Shown here: in pieces, positions 14,097 to 16,204 of the stretch
Layout of the letters: each line of letters starts with the position of its first letter
How positions within the stretch are numbered: the first letter of the stretch is position 1
Assembly (NCBI GenBank): GCA_035293245.1
Contig: DATDOO010000167.1
Span: forward strand, 1-16,204
DNA from: DATDOO01 sp035293245
GTDB lineage: Bacteria > Pseudomonadota > Gammaproteobacteria > Methylococcales > Methylococcaceae
DNA: 16,204 nt
Direction of reading: 5' to 3'
Notes under the pieces: model-generated
Told to the model about the DNA's origin: nothing
What the model saw: the letters and a program-made list of their open reading frames with translations, nothing else
The model's database searches: none
Made by a program: the position numbers and the translations under genes

Positions 14097-15371
14097 ATGA
14101 GTAATCAAAAACCGGGCAAAGGCGGCGGCAAGCTGTTGTACTGCTCTTTTTGCGGCAAGAGCCAGAACGAGGTGCGCAAACTGATCGCGGGGCCGGCGGT
14201 TTACGTGTGTGACGAGTGCGTCGAGCTGTGCAACGACATCATTCGCCAGGAGTTGCAGGACCGGGTGCAGGAGGCCGTGGACAAGCTGCCCAAGCCTAAG
14301 GAAATCAAGGCGGTGCTGGACGAATACGTGATCGGCCAGGAGCGGGCCAAGAAAGTCCTGTCGGTGGCGGTGTACAACCACTACAAACGTCTGCGCACCC
14401 AGCGCAAGAAAAACGACGTGGAACTGGCCAAGAGCAATATCCTGCTCATCGGCCCTACGGGATCGGGCAAGACGCTGCTGGCGGAGACCCTGGCGCGCTT
14501 TCTGGACGTGCCGTTCACCATCGCCGACGCCACCACGCTGACCGAAGCCGGCTACGTGGGCGAGGACGTGGAGAACATCATCCAGAAACTGCTGCAAAAG
14601 TGCGATTACGACGTGGAGAAGGCGGAAAGCGGTATCGTTTACATCGACGAGATCGACAAGATTTCCCGCAAGTCCGACAACCCGTCCATCACCCGCGACG
14701 TATCGGGCGAAGGGGTGCAGCAGGCGCTGCTCAAGCTGATCGAGGGCACGGTTGCGGCGATTCCTCCCCAGGGCGGGCGCAAGCACCCCAACCAGGAATT
14801 CCTCCAGGTCAACACGGCGAACATCCTGTTCATTTGCGGCGGCGCTTTCGCCGGCCTGGAGAAGGTGATTCGCGACCGCTCGGAAAAAGGCGGCATCGGT
14901 TTCTCGGCGGAAGTGAAGAGCAAGGACGACCGCCGGCATATCGGCGAATTGCTGGCCGGCGTCGAGGCCGAGGATCTCATCAAGTTCGGGCTGATTCCGG
15001 AATTCGTCGGCCGCCTGCCGGTGGTGGCGACGCTGGAAGAATTGGACGAGGACGCCCTGGTGCGCATTCTTACCGAGCCGAAGAACGCCCTGGTCAAGCA
15101 GTTCCACCGCCTGTTCGAGATGGAGAACTGCGAGTTGGACATCCGCGACGACGCGCTGCGCACCATCGCCACGAAAGCCCTGGAGCGCAAGACCGGCGCG
15201 CGCGGGCTGCGTACCATCCTGGAAGGCACGCTGCTGGACATCATGTACGAACTGCCCTCCACCGAGGACATCGCCAAGGTGGTGGTGGACGACGCCGTGA
15301 TCCGCGGCGAGATCCCGCCTTACCTCATATATCAACCCAGCGAACCCACGCAGCGCGCCGCTGCGGAGTAA
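14097..15371 (+). CDS. clpX: ATP-dependent Clp protease ATP-binding subunit ClpX
   Basis: A 424-residue AAA+ unfoldase that recognises tagged substrates and feeds ClpP. The N-terminal zinc-binding domain has C16, C19, C38 and C41 (YCSFCGKSQ ... VYVCDECVELC). Walker A GPTGSGKT is at 119-126, the pore loop GYVG at 152-155 and Walker B VYIDEID at 181-187. The sensor-2 block is KTGARGLRTILEGTLLDIMYELPS near the C terminus, followed by a short variable tail. Length is typical. A ribosome site (GAGGG/AAGG) precedes ATG 14097. It is cotranscribed with clpP. Confidence 0.98.
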   Translation: MSNQKPGKGGGKLLYCSFCGKSQNEVRKLIAGPAVYVCDECVELCNDIIRQELQDRVQEAVDKLPKPKEIKAVLDEYVIGQERAKKVLSVAVYNHYKRLRTQRKKNDVELAKSNILLIGPTGSGKTLLAETLARFLDVPFTIADATTLTEAGYVGEDVENIIQKLLQKCDYDVEKAESGIVYIDEIDKISRKSDNPSITRDVSGEGVQQALLKLIEGTVAAIPPQGGRKHPNQEFLQVNTANILFICGGAFAGLEKVIRDRSEKGGIGFSAEVKSKDDRRHIGELLAGVEAEDLIKFGLIPEFVGRLPVVATLEELDEDALVRILTEPKNALVKQFHRLFEMENCELDIRDDALRTIATKALERKTGARGLRTILEGTLLDIMYELPSTEDIAKVVVDDAVIRGEIPPYLIYQPSEPTQRAAAE

Positions 15372-15383
15372 ACGAAACTCATC

Positions 15384-15409
15384 CCCCGCCGGGTGAATAC
15401 GCGGCGGGG
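15384..15409. other. GC-rich hairpin between clpX and lon
   Basis: CCCCGCCG (15384-15391) pairs perfectly with CGGCGGGG (15402-15409) around a 10-base loop, 12 bases after the clpX stop. It lacks a T tract, so it is not a standard intrinsic terminator. It may stabilise the 3' end of the clpPX message or slow polymerase ahead of the lon promoter. Confidence 0.5.
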
Positions 15410-15437
15410 CCCTGTTGATCGATTCCCGGGTGCGCGA

Positions 15438-15466
15438 CTTGCAAACAGTGCCGCCTGTCGCCATAT
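15438..15466 (+). promoter_or_regulatory. Candidate heat-shock (sigma32) promoter of lon
   Basis: CTTGCAA (15438-15444; consensus CTTGAAA) is followed after 14 bases by CGCCATAT (15459-15466; consensus CCCCATNT, one mismatch). The spacing is right for RpoH. The predicted start near 15473 would give a leader of about 34 bases to ATG 15507. lon is a known sigma32 target in E. coli. Confidence 0.55.
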
Positions 15467-15506
15467 CCCAATCAGTTCCATCAATTCCTGATACAGGCGG
15501 TGCCCT

Positions 15507-16204
15507 ATGAATGCGGATGTGATTGCTCCGGTTTTGCCGTTGCGTGACGTGGTGGTGTATCCCCATATGGTCGTCCCCCTCTTCGTGGGCCGGGAAAAAT
15601 CCATCGGGGCGTTGGATGTGGCCATGCGCGAGGACCGGCAGATTCTGCTGGTGGCGCAGAAAAACCCGGAAATGGACGATCCGGGCCCTGAAGAGCTTTA
15701 TCCGGTAGGAACCCTGGCCAGCGTTCTGCAATTGCTCAAACTGCCCGACGGAACCGTCAAGGTGCTGGTCGAGGGCAACCGGCGTTGCCGGGCGCGCAGT
15801 TTCCGGGCGATGGAACAGTACCTGGAAGCCAGTTGCGACTTCATCGGCGACGAACTGCGCATCGACGAGCAGGAATTGGACGTGCTGATGCGCACGGCGG
15901 TGGCGACCTTCGACCAGTACGTCAAGCTCAACAAGCGCATCCCTCCCGAGGTGCTCACGTCCCTGGCCGGCATTGACGACGCCGGCCGCCTTGCCGACAC
16001 CATCGCGGCGCACATGGCGCTCAAGGTCGAGGAGAAGCAGCAGGTCCTCGAAATCAACGACGTCGCCGCACGCCTGGAAAAGCTGATGACCTTCATGGAA
16101 GGCGAGGTCGATATCCTGGAAATGGAAAAGCGCATCCGGGGCCGCGTCAAGCAGCAGATGGAGAAGAACCAGCGCGAGTATTACCTCAACGAGCAGATGA
16201 AGGC
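15507..16204 (+). CDS. lon: ATP-dependent protease Lon, N-terminal part (3' truncated by window)
   Basis: The frame is open from ATG 15507 to the last base, so only about 232 of the usual roughly 800 residues are visible. It opens MNADVIAPVLPLRDVVVYPHMV, with VPLFVGREKSI following: the beta-rich LAN substrate-binding domain. The fragment runs into the long helical linker (LMTFMEGEVDILEMEKRIRG ... QQMEKNQREYYLNEQM) that precedes the AAA+ domain. The ATPase and the Ser-Lys protease lie beyond the window. AGGCGG upstream serves as the ribosome site. Position after clpX and the candidate sigma32 promoter agree with the heat-shock role of Lon. Confidence 0.96.
   Translation, partial: MNADVIAPVLPLRDVVVYPHMVVPLFVGREKSIGALDVAMREDRQILLVAQKNPEMDDPGPEELYPVGTLASVLQLLKLPDGTVKVLVEGNRRCRARSFRAMEQYLEASCDFIGDELRIDEQELDVLMRTAVATFDQYVKLNKRIPPEVLTSLAGIDDAGRLADTIAAHMALKVEEKQQVLEINDVAARLEKLMTFMEGEVDILEMEKRIRGRVKQQMEKNQREYYLNEQMK

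Noticed and set aside
14070..16013. 647-codon minus-strand frame opposite clpX and lon
   Set aside because: It covers two certain genes on the other strand and has no recognisable family pattern.

Overview
The window is a GC-rich chromosomal segment, probably from a gammaproteobacterium. A betaproteobacterium cannot be excluded; I see no marker that settles the genus. The pointers are the conserved order tRNA-Leu, tig, clpP, clpX, lon, a zinc-type FolE, DusA, and a DnaE2-type polymerase. All genes I accept lie on the + strand.

Layout: (1) 1-681 is the 3' end of dnaE2. (2) 771-9175 is an interrupted type I restriction-modification locus: hsdM, an IS200-like/REP-associated (RAYT) transposase, two copies of an elaborate nested palindrome, hsdS, a winged-helix protein, a nucleotidyltransferase, and an hsdR broken by a one-base frameshift. 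(3) 9193-11849 holds the housekeeping genes dusA, folE and hemH. (4) 11862-16204 holds tRNA-Leu(UAG) and the protein-quality-control run tig, clpP, clpX and the start of lon, which leaves the window at its 3' end.

The restriction locus is the part worth reading. hsdM and hsdS would normally abut, but about 1.1 kb separates them. This stretch carries the RAYT gene and two palindromic units, and a near-copy of the last 28 bases of hsdM lies just upstream of hsdS. HsdS has two target-recognition domains that closely resemble each other, which predicts a symmetric bipartite DNA target. Downstream, a new transcription unit starts from a good sigma70-type promoter whose -10 and start region are covered by a perfect 24-bp palindrome. 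It encodes winged-helix protein, nucleotidyltransferase and HsdR, joined by ATGA overlaps. Restriction therefore looks controlled separately from modification, and the winged-helix protein is the natural candidate repressor. The nucleotidyltransferase keeps its catalytic acidic residues and resembles the AbiEii/MNT group, so a toxin-antitoxin-like or guard role is possible but unproven. As read, hsdR is split after its nuclease and helicase domains. The stop overlaps an in-frame ATG for the C-terminal part (TGATG), so the locus is either methylation-only, a split-subunit enzyme, or intact with a sequencing error.

The housekeeping half looks ordinary. Its notable regulatory signals are a candidate heat-shock (sigma32) promoter in front of lon and a tRNA promoter -10 that shares bases with the hemH stop codon.
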